A stretch of 64,000 nucleotides of DNA from Planctomycetota bacterium (GCA_018242605.1 JAFEBP010000020.1:95162-159161), one strand, 5' to 3'; counted from the stretch's first letter, positions 16,420 through 25,883 are shown. The notes: a model not told the origin generated them from the letters alone. Numbers and translations are program-made.

Positions 16420-16764
16420 TTAGTGCCCGTTGCCGATCTGGATCGCCGCCAAAGCCGTCATCGGGTCGGGCGCAAACCGGAACACCTTGTCCAGACCAGT
16501 CACGCGGAAGATCGAGAGCACTTCCTCGCCGACGCAACACAGCGTCAGGGACTTCTTCGCCTCCACCACCTGACGCCGCAGCTTGAGCAACTGCCCCAGA
16601 TTCGAGCTGTTGACGTACGACACTCCGGAGAAATTCAGCACCACGTGCGATGGCTTGCCGCCCCCGCTGGAGAGGTCCGCAAACACACCCGCCACCTCAT
16701 CGGAGAGTAGTGGTTCATCCGAGAGTTCGGCCACGATGATGTCGTTTGACCATTGAGTTGCCAT
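16420..16764 (-). CDS. STAS-domain anti-anti-sigma-factor-like protein
   Basis: This 114-residue protein consists of a single STAS domain. HVVLNFSGVSYVNSSNLGQLL corresponds to the conserved D/N-x5-(D/N)-S-S-G-L-x-x-L region of SpoIIAA/RsbV-like antagonists, and a serine is kept at the position phosphorylated in that family. The ATG at 16764 matches the domain boundary; no strong ribosome site is seen. STAS antagonists usually work with a kinase/anti-sigma factor and a PP2C phosphatase, neither of which is nearby. It follows gyrA in the same direction after about 150 bases. Its regulatory target cannot be inferred. Confidence 0.8.
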   Translation of the reverse strand: MATQWSNDIIVAELSDEPLLSDEVAGVFADLSSGGGKPSHVVLNFSGVSYVNSSNLGQLLKLRRQVVEAKKSLTLCCVGEEVLSIFRVTGLDKVFRFAPDPMTALAAIQIGNGH

Positions 16765-16915
16765 ACTTGACCCAACATACGCCCAACGAACTGCGGTTGT
16801 TCGCGTGATTGCATCCGCTCGGGCGGCATCGCCCCGCTTGACACAGCATACCAAAAACTGATCGCGAACGCATCCCCTTTTGGCGTTTCCCAGGGTTTCT
16901 ATTGCCAGAATGCCC

Positions 16916-19678
16916 TTATTCGGTAGTCGCGTTCAGGGATTGATCGGTCCGCTCCTCGCCTTCGGGCACTGTCGCCGCCGCCACCACCCGGTCTCCGTCA
17001 TTGAGGCTGACCACGCGGACACCCATCGTCCCACGTCCGCACTCGCGAATTTCAGACGCCGGAACACGAACCAGTTGCCCGCCCTTGCTGACCACGACGA
17101 CGTCGTCGGAAGCCAGCACACCCAACGCCGCGACGGAAAGCCCGTTGCGGTCTCCCGTCTTGATGTCCGCCCGGCCCTTGCCGCCGCGTGACTGAGACCG
17201 CAGTTTGCCCGTCTCGGGCTGAACTCGATATTCATCGATGGGCGTGCGTTTGCCGAAGCCGTTGCTCGTGATGGTGAGCAGCGCTGTGGACGGGTCCTTG
17301 GTCATCAGATCCCCGTCGGCATCCGGATTCATGGGGATGGCGACCACGCCGATCACCCTGTCACCCTCGTCGAGTTCGATGCCCTTGACGCCCGCCGCGG
17401 GCCGGCCCATGAGCCGAACGTCGTGCTCGCTGAAGCGGATGGCCATGCCCCCCGCCGTCGCGAGCAGAATGTCGTCGCTGCCGTTGGTGGCCGTGACGTC
17501 CAGCAGCACATCGCCCTCTTTGAGGCCCACGGCGATCAACCCGCCCTTGCTGACGTTGCGGTAGTCCTTGAGCGGGGTCCGCTTCACAATGCCCTCGCGC
17601 GAAACGAACGTCAGGAAGCGGCTGCCCTCCTCAAAGTCCTTGACCGCCAGGTACGCGCACGTACGTTCGCCTTCTCGCAGGTCCAGAATGTTGACCATCG
17701 CCCGGCCCACGCTCGTCCGCGACATCTCGGGGATCTCGAAGACCTTGATCTTGAAGACCCGGCCAGTGTCGGTAAAGCAGAGCAGGTCGTCGTGCGTGCT
17801 GGCGAGCAGCACATGGCTGATGAAGTCGTCGTCCTTGCTGTCGCCCGCGCGGATGCCCTTGCCGCCACGCCCCTGCTGGCGATATGTATCCAGCGGCACC
17901 CGCTTGACATACCCCTGGTGAGAGATCGTCACCGCCACATCGCTCACCGGGATGAGCTCCGCGATCTGAATATCCGCATCGGCGTCGTCGATCCGCGTGC
18001 GCCGGGGCGAGTCGTATTTGGCCCGCATCTCCTCGCAATCGGCGCGGATGATACCCAGCACCCGGGCGTGATCCGCCAGGATCGCCTCGTACCCCTCGAT
18101 CTCCAGCACCAACGCCGCGTAGTCCCTCGCCAGCCGCTCGATCTCGAGCCCCACCAGCTGGATCAGCCGCATCGCGCCGATCGTCTCGGCCTGCACGCGG
18201 GTGAGCGCCACGCCGCCCGCTGCTTCGGCCGCGCGAACCCGGTCCATGAGCCGCCTGGGCAGCTTCGCCGCGTGCGGGTGGGTCGGCGGCACGCGGAATC
18301 GCCGCCGCATCAATCGCTCAATGGCTTCTTCACGCGTTGAACTCGCCCGGATCTCGCGGATCACCTCGTCGATGTCGCACACCGCGTAGATCATGCCTTC
18401 CAAAACGTGGGCCTTCTTCTTGGCCTCTCCCAGCAGGTGCTCCGTGCGCCGCCGGATGACCACCACCCGGTGATCGATGTAGCAATCAATGAGTTGGAGC
18501 ATTCCCAGTGTGCGCGGCTGGTTCGAGACCAGCGCCACGCTCTGGATCGAGAACGTCTCCTGCAGCGGCGTGAACTCGTACAACTGCTTCTCCGCAACCC
18601 GCGGGTCCCCGCCCTTCTTGAGCTCCACCACGATCCGCGTGGACGCCTCGCGCCCCGACTCGTCGTTGGTGTACGACACCTCGGAGATCTTCTCCTCCTC
18701 GCACGCGTTCTTGACCGACTCAAAGAGCGTGCCCTGGCTCACCATGAACGGGATCTCGTCGATCACGACGCGCTGCCGGCCGCCCTTGTCGATGTCCTCG
18801 TAGTGGCACGTGCCGCGGATCGTCACGCGACCCTTGCCGTGCAGGTAGGCGTCGATGATGCCGCGCCGCCCCAGGATCGTGCCGCCGGTGGGGAAGTCCG
18901 GCCCCTTGATGCCGCGCCGGATCACCTTGCCCTCGGCGTCGACCACGTCGCGCATGATCTCCTCGAGCGTCACGTCGCGCTTCTCCAAGCGGCCGTCTAG
19001 CACGCGGATGATGCTGTCGAACGCCTCCGTGGGGTTGTGCGGCGGCAGGTTGGTCGCGATGCCCACCGCGATGCCCATGCCCCCGTTAATGATCAGGTTC
19101 GGGAACTTCGACGGCAGAACCACCGGCTCCATGCGGGTGTCGTCGTAGTTGGGACGCATGTCCACCGTGTCGAGCTTGATATCGGCGAGCATGTCCGCCG
19201 CCGCGTCGCTCATCCGGCATTCGGTGTACCGCATCGCCGCGGGCGGATCGCCCAGGATCGAGCCGAAGTTGCCCTGCGGGTCCACCAGCGGCACCCGCAT
19301 GCGCCACGGCTGGCCCATCAGCACCAGCGCTCCGTACAGCGAGGAATCGCCGTGCGGGTGGTAGCGGCCCATGACGTCGCCCACGACCTTCGCGCACTTC
19401 ACGTGCTTGCTGTTGGGCCGGAGGTTCAGGTCGCTCATGCCCCACATCAACCGCCGCTGGCTGGGCTTAAGCCCATCTCGGACATCGGGCAGTGCCCGGT
19501 CCATGATCGTGCTCATCGCGTACGTGAGATAGGAATCCTTCAGCTCGCGCTGAATCTCCTGCTCAACGATGCGCGACGGATCGAACGCGGGGCCTTCGTC
19601 GGTCTGCGTTCCGCCGCCATTTCCATCGGCGCCGTCGGGGCTGAAAAGTGGCATCCTGAAACGGGAGAGTTCGGTCAT
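16916..19678 (-). CDS. gyrA: DNA gyrase subunit A
   Basis: This 920-residue subunit cuts and rejoins DNA during negative supercoiling, in an A2B2 complex with GyrB. The catalytic tyrosine is Tyr151 in AAMRYTECRMS. The C-terminal beta-pinwheel carries a GyrA-box, QGRGGKG, near 599, and a second box-like QSRGGKG near 827. In the quinolone region HPHGDSSLYGALV, the residue equivalent to E. coli Ser83 is still Ser (112), but the Asp87 equivalent is Gly (116). It is somewhat longer than E. coli GyrA (875). No clear ribosome site precedes the ATG at 19678; the ATG at residue 9 is an alternative. GyrB is not in the window. Confidence 0.97.
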   Translation of the reverse strand: MTELSRFRMPLFSPDGADGNGGGTQTDEGPAFDPSRIVEQEIQRELKDSYLTYAMSTIMDRALPDVRDGLKPSQRRLMWGMSDLNLRPNSKHVKCAKVVGDVMGRYHPHGDSSLYGALVLMGQPWRMRVPLVDPQGNFGSILGDPPAAMRYTECRMSDAAADMLADIKLDTVDMRPNYDDTRMEPVVLPSKFPNLIINGGMGIAVGIATNLPPHNPTEAFDSIIRVLDGRLEKRDVTLEEIMRDVVDAEGKVIRRGIKGPDFPTGGTILGRRGIIDAYLHGKGRVTIRGTCHYEDIDKGGRQRVVIDEIPFMVSQGTLFESVKNACEEEKISEVSYTNDESGREASTRIVVELKKGGDPRVAEKQLYEFTPLQETFSIQSVALVSNQPRTLGMLQLIDCYIDHRVVVIRRRTEHLLGEAKKKAHVLEGMIYAVCDIDEVIREIRASSTREEAIERLMRRRFRVPPTHPHAAKLPRRLMDRVRAAEAAGGVALTRVQAETIGAMRLIQLVGLEIERLARDYAALVLEIEGYEAILADHARVLGIIRADCEEMRAKYDSPRRTRIDDADADIQIAELIPVSDVAVTISHQGYVKRVPLDTYRQQGRGGKGIRAGDSKDDDFISHVLLASTHDDLLCFTDTGRVFKIKVFEIPEMSRTSVGRAMVNILDLREGERTCAYLAVKDFEEGSRFLTFVSREGIVKRTPLKDYRNVSKGGLIAVGLKEGDVLLDVTATNGSDDILLATAGGMAIRFSEHDVRLMGRPAAGVKGIELDEGDRVIGVVAIPMNPDADGDLMTKDPSTALLTITSNGFGKRTPIDEYRVQPETGKLRSQSRGGKGRADIKTGDRNGLSVAALGVLASDDVVVVSKGGQLVRVPASEIRECGRGTMGVRVVSLNDGDRVVAAATVPEGEERTDQSLNATTE

Positions 19679-19796
19679 TGATCGGGTTCCGGCAGCGCCT
19701 AAGGTGGGCGGTGTGCGGCTGAGTTCCGTTCAGCCCTCCAACAGTCTGAAATGATAGGAAGGAGCCAGCTTCAATCAGGCTTCTGGAGCCGGGAAG

Positions 19797-20459
19797 TTAG
19801 CCGTTTTTCATCACGCCAAACTGCTCCAGCGCCCGCTGGATCTGAGTCGCTGTATCGCCCGTGTGATCCACCAGTACCGTCCGCCACCCAAGGGTGCCCG
19901 CCGCCGCGATGTTGTCCGCCAGATCATCAAAGAACAGGATTTCGTCTCCCCGGTAGCCCACCAGTTTTTCAAACTCCCTGTAGATCGCCGGGTCGGGCTT
20001 CGCCAGACCCATCAGGTGACTCGCGTGACGATGCTTGAGCATCAGCGCTGTGGGATAATCCGGCGGCGAGCCATCCGCCTTGGGCAGGTGCCGCTCCCAA
20101 TGCGCATGGTTGGTGTTGGACAGAAGCGCCGTGTCCACACCCGGCGTCCGCGTGAGCCTGCCGATGATGGCATCTACGCCCTCGTATTCATCCAGCAGCC
20201 AGGAGTGGTGAAGCCGCTTGAGTTCCTCCACGCTGTACAGCCCACGATTCGCGTCGCTCAGGGCGGCAAAGAACCGCTCGGGATCGATCGCCCCGCGCTG
20301 AAACTCCACCGTCAACGCCCGCCTTCGCGCGATGAACTCCGGAGAAAGTGAATCCGCACGCACCTCCAGCCCCGCGGCGTGGCACCCCTCTTCCCAACTG
20401 CGGCAATGCCGCAGAATGACCCCGCCCCAGTCAAAGCACACCAGTCCCACGTTGCTCAT
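19797..20459 (-). CDS. HAD-superfamily hydrolase
   Basis: The protein is 220 residues. CFDWGGVI at the N terminus is motif I of class I HAD hydrolases, with Asp10 as nucleophile. Motif II appears as LLSNTNHAHW, the conserved lysine as GLAKPDPAIY, and motif IV as ILFFDDLADN. The D-x-G form of motif I, rather than D-x-D, resembles YihX-type phosphatases acting on sugar phosphates. The ATG overlaps the truD stop by 4 bases (ATGA), so translation is probably coupled. The substrate is not predictable. Confidence 0.88.
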   Translation of the reverse strand: MSNVGLVCFDWGGVILRHCRSWEEGCHAAGLEVRADSLSPEFIARRRALTVEFQRGAIDPERFFAALSDANRGLYSVEELKRLHHSWLLDEYEGVDAIIGRLTRTPGVDTALLSNTNHAHWERHLPKADGSPPDYPTALMLKHRHASHLMGLAKPDPAIYREFEKLVGYRGDEILFFDDLADNIAAAGTLGWRTVLVDHTGDTATQIQRALEQFGVMKNG

Positions 20460-21751
20460 TCTTCTTCACCCTCTTCGAACAGCGCCGCCTTCGGTTTCAT
20501 CACTTCGCGCATCGCCACGGTCGCGAACGCGCCCCGCGGCAGCTCAAAGGCACACCGCACGTACGCCCCGTGCTCGTCAACCCCACCCTCCACTTCCGGA
20601 TCGATCAACGGCACCCTCAATGGACGCCGCTCGCCCGACAACAACCCGGCACGCAGAGTGTTCCACTCCTCCAGCATCCGAGGCGTCACCCCAAACCTCG
20701 CCAGGGCCTCAACCTCCGCCCGATCCGTGTCCCCCGCCGCTCGCATCATCGAGACGCCCCACATCGGCCCCGTCGGACTGATCTCCAGCTTCGCCAGCCG
20801 CGCGGCGAGCGTCGGATCGGCCACCGCCGCGTCGTCGACTGCGAAGCAAGCTCGGTTGTCGTGCTTCATCGCGATATCCCCGTGCCGGAGCGCATTCAGT
20901 CCCGAAGCCGCGAGCCTGTCGTCCAGCACGGCGTTGAACACCGCGCCCTGAAACGCTGAGAGATAGAAGCCCAGCACGTCATCTTCCAACTGCAACATCG
21001 CCCGCTTGTGGTCCAATCCCTTGGCCAGAGCGTTGAGCACTCGCAGTTCGGTCCGAGCGCCGCGCGGGAACAGGTCGCGTGCTTTCTCGTACTCTCCCGA
21101 CGCGTAGAGCGCCCGCGCGGGCGCGTCCTCGGCCGCGTTCTCCCGCGGAGCCAGCATCGCGTCGCACGCGCCCACGAAATCCCCGCGGATGAGAGCGCGC
21201 CCGATCTCGTGGTTGTTGGCTAGCAACCCGAACCGCTGCTCGCCGATGCGGTTGGGCGCCCCAGCCACCGCGAGCCGCTTGAGCACGCGAGACGCCGCCA
21301 CCACCGACGCCGGGCTCACCTCTCGGATCTTGATCGAGAAACGGTTGCCGCGAAGATGCCCGCGGCGGAGTTTGTTGGTGTGCTGGTCCGACCAGAGCAC
21401 GCCGATGCGTTCGTGCTCCAGGAACGGGAAATCGCCGGCGGTCTTTCCGGGAACATGGACCGACACGACTTGCCGCGTGATCGCCTGCTTGTCCTTGCGG
21501 CCCGCAACCCCGATCGCCCCGCGTCCAACACCGAAGTGCTTCGCGACCACCCGCAGCATCTCCTCGGTAGTCATCGAGGTTTTCTGGACGAGTAGGTACA
21601 CGTGCTCGCCGGAACCGCACGGTTGGTACTGCGGCATCTCGTCGACGAGAAAGTCCTGCGGCCGTTGTTTGATGACCCCGCCGATGCCGGGGATGTCCGC
21701 CGTGAGATACGCGCCCGAATCGGCGCCGTCGGGCGTGCGTTCAGGATTCAT
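20456..21751 (-). CDS. truD: tRNA pseudouridine(13) synthase TruD
   Basis: The protein is 431 residues. GVAGRKDKQA near residues 81-90 is the TruD signature, with catalytic Asp87; KQRPQDFLVDEMP near 28-40 and NRFSIKIRE are also typical. TruD converts U13 to pseudouridine in tRNA-Glu and others. The length fits the larger TruD proteins, which carry the family's inserted domain. The ATG at 21751 is chosen because the upstream in-frame extension is Arg/Ser-rich. It overlaps the bifunctional nuclease end by 11 bases and the HAD start by 4, so the three genes look like one transcript. Confidence 0.93.
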   Translation of the reverse strand: MNPERTPDGADSGAYLTADIPGIGGVIKQRPQDFLVDEMPQYQPCGSGEHVYLLVQKTSMTTEEMLRVVAKHFGVGRGAIGVAGRKDKQAITRQVVSVHVPGKTAGDFPFLEHERIGVLWSDQHTNKLRRGHLRGNRFSIKIREVSPASVVAASRVLKRLAVAGAPNRIGEQRFGLLANNHEIGRALIRGDFVGACDAMLAPRENAAEDAPARALYASGEYEKARDLFPRGARTELRVLNALAKGLDHKRAMLQLEDDVLGFYLSAFQGAVFNAVLDDRLAASGLNALRHGDIAMKHDNRACFAVDDAAVADPTLAARLAKLEISPTGPMWGVSMMRAAGDTDRAEVEALARFGVTPRMLEEWNTLRAGLLSGERRPLRVPLIDPEVEGGVDEHGAYVRCAFELPRGAFATVAMREVMKPKAALFEEGEEE

Positions 21752-22163
21752 CGCGAGTCGCCGCCTCCAGAACGTGCTCCGCCACGTAGATCGGCACCCC
21801 GCCCGCAATGCCGATCGCGATCGCGTCGCTGGGCCGGCAGTCGATGTTGATCCGCTCACCGTCCGATCGCTTCACATCCAGCGTCGCGTAAAACGTGTGA
21901 TCGGCCAGATCATTGACAGTGATGGATTCCAGCGTGGCGCCCAGGGCTTCGACCACGTTGGCCAGCAGGTCGTGGGTCTGCGGGCGCTTGATCGTGATCC
22001 CCTTGAGCCGCCGCTCGATGGCCTGCGCCTCGGGAAGACCGATCACGATGGGGAACGTCCTCGCCTTGGACTCGGCCTCGCCCTCACCCTCTTCCTGCAC
22101 TTCGCGCAGCTCGATGATCTGCACGTCATTGAGTTCACGAATCAGGATTCTGGAAAGTTCCAT
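21741..22163 (-). CDS. Bifunctional nuclease family protein (DUF151)
   Basis: The protein is about 140 residues. RTFPIVIGLPEAQAIERR, RPQTHDLLANVVEALGA, DHTFYATLDV and CRPSDAIAIGIAGGVPIYV match the DUF151/BFN family, whose plant member has RNase and DNase activity. An acidic Glu-rich loop sits between the first strands (EEGEGEAESK). The start at 22163 begins at the conserved region; an ATG at 22175 would add four residues, and neither has a clear ribosome site. It leads the nuclease-truD-HAD cluster. The cellular role in bacteria is not well defined. Confidence 0.87.
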   Translation of the reverse strand: MELSRILIRELNDVQIIELREVQEEGEGEAESKARTFPIVIGLPEAQAIERRLKGITIKRPQTHDLLANVVEALGATLESITVNDLADHTFYATLDVKRSDGERINIDCRPSDAIAIGIAGGVPIYVAEHVLEAATRDES

Positions 22164-22233
22164 GAGCACGGCCATGAGGCATCGTAGAGGGGCGTGCGCG
22201 AGGGAGCGAGCCGAGGCCAAGCACCCGAAACGC

Positions 22234-23946
22234 TCAGCTCAGACCCGCCACGCGGTCGACCTCGTCCAGGGTGGTCACCCCCTCGGCCACAAGCCGCCAG
22301 CCGGACTGTTGCAGAGTCGTGAACAGCCCCTGCTCGATCACCTTTTTCATGCCGACGATGCTCGGGTTGTTCAGCACGATGTCCCGAAGTTCATCGTTGA
22401 AATCCAACAGTTCAAAGATCGCTCGACGGCCCCGGTAGCCCGTACGCAGGCACTTGAGGCATCCGGTCGCCGTGTACGTCTGAGTCTTGCCTTGAAGGAA
22501 CCTGCCCAGCCGCGTGGCCGTGCCGGGCGAAACGGGCATCGGGCGTTTGCAGTGATCGCACAGAATCCGCACCAGCCGCTGCGCCACCACGAGATTCAGC
22601 GAATTGGCCACCAGGTACGGCTCGACCTTCAGATCGAGCAACCGGAACACCGAAGCGATCGATTCCTTCGCGTGCACGCTCGAGAACACCAGGTGCCCGG
22701 TCAACGCCGCCTGCATCGCGGTACGGGCGGTCTCCTCGTCGCGAATCTCGCCCACCAGGATCACGTCCGGGTCTTGCCGCAGCACGCTGCGGAGCAGCGT
22801 CCCGAAGGTGTTGCCCTTGTGCTCGTCGATGGGAATCTGCGTGACGTTGTCCAGTTGGTACTCAACCGGGTCTTCGATCGTAATGACGTTGCGGGACTGT
22901 CGATCGATGCCGCGGATGGCGTTGTAGAGCGTCGTGGTCTTGCCGCTGCCCGTGGGGCCGCACGCCAGAATCAACCCGCTGTCCTGTTCGCACACCTGCC
23001 GGACGCGGTCGTACATGTACCCCGGCATCCCCAGATCCGAAAGAGCCTCGGGAGCCCCCCGCTGATCCAACACGCGGATTACCAGCTTTTGGCCGAACAT
23101 CGAGGGCGTGAAGCTGATCCGGTACTCCACCCGCCGATCCGGGAACACCACCGAGAAGTGCCCCTCCTGCACGGCGTCACGCCCCGCCACGTGCATGTGG
23201 CACGCCGCCTTCACCACACCGTTCAGCAGTTCGCCCACCCGCTTGGGCAGCTCGGCGATCGGAACCATGTCCCCGTCGATCCGCATGCGGATGTTGTACT
23301 TCTCTCCCTTGGGCTCCACGTGGATGTCCGTCGCCCGCGACTTGCTCGCCAACTGCAGGAGCATCCGCGCGCAGTTGGGTCCGTCGCTCACCCCCACCAG
23401 CACGTCGCTCGCGTGCCCGTTGGCGTCGATGATCGAGACGCTCTCGCCGGGCCCCTTGGGCGGCAGATTCTCCACCAGTTCGCCGATATCGAACATCCAC
23501 GCCAACTCGCCCGTCCCCGCCGCCGCGGCGACCTTCTTGGCCTCCAACTGCGCCGCGTCCAGAAACGAGTTCATCTGGTTGGCCACCGCCAGCGGCGCCA
23601 CCGCCGACTCGACGAGGAACTCGTGGCTGCCCACCTTGATGACGTCCCCGGGCTTGATGATCGCCAGATCGATCTTCTCGTCGTTCAGCTTGGTGCCGTT
23701 GCGCGAACTGAGGTCCCGCACCAGCCATCGCCCCGCGGCGTCAGGCTCCACGCTGCAATGGTTTCGGCTCGCCCGCTCGTCAATGAGCGGGATCGAGTTC
23801 TCAGGTCCGCGGCCGATGGTGATCTTGCTCTTGAGCACGACACCCTTGGCCTGGCCACGAATTGGAGTGAGTTTGAGTTGCTGCATCGCGAGGGAGCCCG
23901 GCCCAAGCCCGGAGCGGTGCGATGGTATTGGTGCCATGGTCGACAT
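22234..23946 (-). CDS. FHA-domain / GspE-type secretion ATPase fusion
   Basis: The protein is about 570 residues. Residues about 22-114 form an FHA domain with the phosphothreonine-binding pattern: GRGPEN at 45-50, Ser60-Arg61 and His63, and SSRNGTKLND from 80. A linker follows, then a T2SE/PulE ATPase: SRATDIHVEPKGEKYNIRMRIDGD, Walker A GPTGSGKTTT near 328, Asp box ITIEDPVEYQ, Walker B ILVGEIRDEETA, and a C4 zinc site CDHC (near 462) with CLKC (near 496). The usual N-terminal GspE docking domain appears to be replaced by FHA. The start is uncertain among ATGs at 23946, 23937 and 23886. It lies apart from the pilus locus at 33-52 kb and is not followed by secretion genes. Confidence 0.87.
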   Translation of the reverse strand: MSTMAPIPSHRSGLGPGSLAMQQLKLTPIRGQAKGVVLKSKITIGRGPENSIPLIDERASRNHCSVEPDAAGRWLVRDLSSRNGTKLNDEKIDLAIIKPGDVIKVGSHEFLVESAVAPLAVANQMNSFLDAAQLEAKKVAAAAGTGELAWMFDIGELVENLPPKGPGESVSIIDANGHASDVLVGVSDGPNCARMLLQLASKSRATDIHVEPKGEKYNIRMRIDGDMVPIAELPKRVGELLNGVVKAACHMHVAGRDAVQEGHFSVVFPDRRVEYRISFTPSMFGQKLVIRVLDQRGAPEALSDLGMPGYMYDRVRQVCEQDSGLILACGPTGSGKTTTLYNAIRGIDRQSRNVITIEDPVEYQLDNVTQIPIDEHKGNTFGTLLRSVLRQDPDVILVGEIRDEETARTAMQAALTGHLVFSSVHAKESIASVFRLLDLKVEPYLVANSLNLVVAQRLVRILCDHCKRPMPVSPGTATRLGRFLQGKTQTYTATGCLKCLRTGYRGRRAIFELLDFNDELRDIVLNNPSIVGMKKVIEQGLFTTLQQSGWRLVAEGVTTLDEVDRVAGLS

Positions 23947-24314
23947 GACGGGGCTTTCTGATTTCGAAACGGATTTCGCTCTGGTTGGTGAAGAACCCCG
24001 CGGCGGGAAGAACTCCCCGTGAAAACACCGCGGACAAACAGATCTTGTTGCCTTCGATGCCAAACTCAGCGCAACGCGGCTACGGGTGTGTACCGGAAGG
24101 ACGGCAACTCGGCGGCAGCAACCGCACAGTTGCGCCGAGAATCTCCACGCCGGTCGGTAGTTATTAGGATTCCGTCGGCGGCGTCCTTTTCCGGGCACCT
24201 CTCGCTTGCGTCGGTTCAACGCCGACCGGCAACACGGCGGCGGCTCCCATCCGGCCACGATCACGCTACGCCGCCCCGCCACGACGCCAACCCGCCTCCG
24301 TACACTCTCGCCCC
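23947..24314. other. Divergent intergenic region between the FHA-GspE gene and serS
   Basis: This 368-base gap should contain promoters in both directions. Frames across it are open but Arg/Pro/Ser-rich and unconvincing. No good -35/-10 pair, T-box-like structure or other riboswitch was recognised upstream of serS. Confidence 0.4.
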
Positions 24315-25724
24315 ATGATCGACCTGAAGGCTCTGCGTGAAAATCCCCAACGGTTCCGCGACGGTTGTGCCAAGAAGCGGATCGAGGCGGACATCGACCG
24401 GCTGGTGGCGTTGGATGAACAACGCCGCGGTGCGCTCTCCAAGATGGAGTCGCTGCGCGCCGAGCAGAACCGCCTCGCCAAGGAGAGCGGCCCGCAGATC
24501 GGCAAGCTGAAGGGCGAACTCAAGAAGGCCGCGGGAGATCAGGCCGCCAGGATCCAGAAGGAACTCGACGAACTGGTCGCCAAGCCCGCCTCGCTCAAGG
24601 GCGCGATCGCCGAACTGGATGCGCAGATCGCTGCCATCGAGCCCGAACTCAACGCCATCCTCTTACAGGTCCCCCAGCCACCCGATTCTGACGTACCCGT
24701 GGGCGCCGGCGCCGACGACAACAAGGAACTGCGCCGTTGGAACCCCTCCTGGTTCGATACCTCCAAGAGCTTCGAAGCCAACAAGGGATTCGCCCCCAAG
24801 ACCCACATCGAACTCGTCCGCGACCTTCGCCTCGCCGACTTTGAACGCGGCGTCAAAATGGCCGGCGCCCGAAGCTACATCCTGACCGGCGACGGCATGC
24901 GGCTTCACCAGGCCGTCACCCGCTTCGCGCTGGATTTCATGGTCGAAAAGCAGGGCTTCTCGGCAATGAGCGTTCCCGTGCTCGTCCGCGAAGAGGCGAT
25001 GGTCGGCACAGGCTTCTTCCCGGCCGGACGCGAGCAGGCGTACCTGGTGGAAGAGGCCAAGCGGGGCGGCGGCTACGACATGTTCCTCACCGGCACGGGC
25101 GAGGTCGGACTGATGGGCATCCACCAGGGCGAGATCCTCGACGAGGCCCTGCTGCCCCTGAAGTATGTGACCGTCAGCACCTGCTTCCGCCGCGAGGCGG
25201 GCGCCGCGGGCAAGGACACCGCCGGCCTCTACCGCATCCATCAGTTCGACAAGGTGGAACAGGTGGTCATCTGCCGCGCCGACGAGCAAGAAAGCCGCGC
25301 CTGGCACACGAAGATGATGGGATACGTCCACGAGATTCTCCAATCGCTCGAAATCCCCCACCGCTTCCTGCAGTGCTGCACCGGTGATTTGGGACCCAAA
25401 AACGCCGACATGGTCGACATCGAAAGCTGGATGCCCGGCCGCGGCGAGCTCGACGCCAAGGGCCGGCCCACCGGCGCGTACGGCGAGACGCATTCGGCCA
25501 GCCGCCTGTACGACTACCAGTGCCGCCGACTCAACATGCGCTATCGCCCGGGCGGAGAAGGCGGCAAGGGCGACACGACGTTCTGCCATTCGCTGAACAA
25601 CACCGTGCTCGCCAGCCCGCGCTTCCTGATTCCGCTGCTGGAAATGCACCAGAACAAGGACGGCAGCGTCACCATCCCCGCGGCCCTACGCCCCTACATG
25701 GGCGGGCGTGAGCGAATCGGGTAA
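24315..25724 (+). CDS. serS: Seryl-tRNA synthetase
   Basis: This 469-residue class II synthetase charges tRNA-Ser. The N-terminal MIDLKALRENPQRFRDGCAKK and the Lys/Glu-rich antiparallel coiled-coil arm (about 30-110) are typical of SerRS and contact the long variable arm of tRNA-Ser. Motif 2 is TCFRREAGAAGKDTAGLYR, and motif 3 lies in LIPLLEMHQNKDGSVTIPAALRPYM. It is about 40 residues longer than E. coli SerS, with additions around the catalytic core. The start matches the conserved N terminus. It is divergent from the FHA-GspE gene. Confidence 0.97.
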   Translation: MIDLKALRENPQRFRDGCAKKRIEADIDRLVALDEQRRGALSKMESLRAEQNRLAKESGPQIGKLKGELKKAAGDQAARIQKELDELVAKPASLKGAIAELDAQIAAIEPELNAILLQVPQPPDSDVPVGAGADDNKELRRWNPSWFDTSKSFEANKGFAPKTHIELVRDLRLADFERGVKMAGARSYILTGDGMRLHQAVTRFALDFMVEKQGFSAMSVPVLVREEAMVGTGFFPAGREQAYLVEEAKRGGGYDMFLTGTGEVGLMGIHQGEILDEALLPLKYVTVSTCFRREAGAAGKDTAGLYRIHQFDKVEQVVICRADEQESRAWHTKMMGYVHEILQSLEIPHRFLQCCTGDLGPKNADMVDIESWMPGRGELDAKGRPTGAYGETHSASRLYDYQCRRLNMRYRPGGEGGKGDTTFCHSLNNTVLASPRFLIPLLEMHQNKDGSVTIPAALRPYMGGRERIG

Positions 25725-25883
25725 TGTCGGCGTTCCACGCCACGCCGCACCTGAGCCCGGCCGGATAACTTGTACCCCAGCCATGGCACCCGGTTCGCCG
25801 CGAACTCGCATGTATTCGGTCGCCGACGTGGAGTCGTTCCGCTAGCTGTACGCCCCCGCGCCGCCCCCAAGGAATCCGTTCCC

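Noticed and set aside
16835..16875. TTGACA on the plus strand near 16838 as a promoter
   Set aside because: No -10 at a fitting distance and no plus-strand gene follows.
21913..23961. Long plus-strand open frame opposite the FHA-GspE gene
   Set aside because: It is antisense to a clear ATPase gene, Arg/His/Pro-rich and matches no family: a GC-driven shadow.
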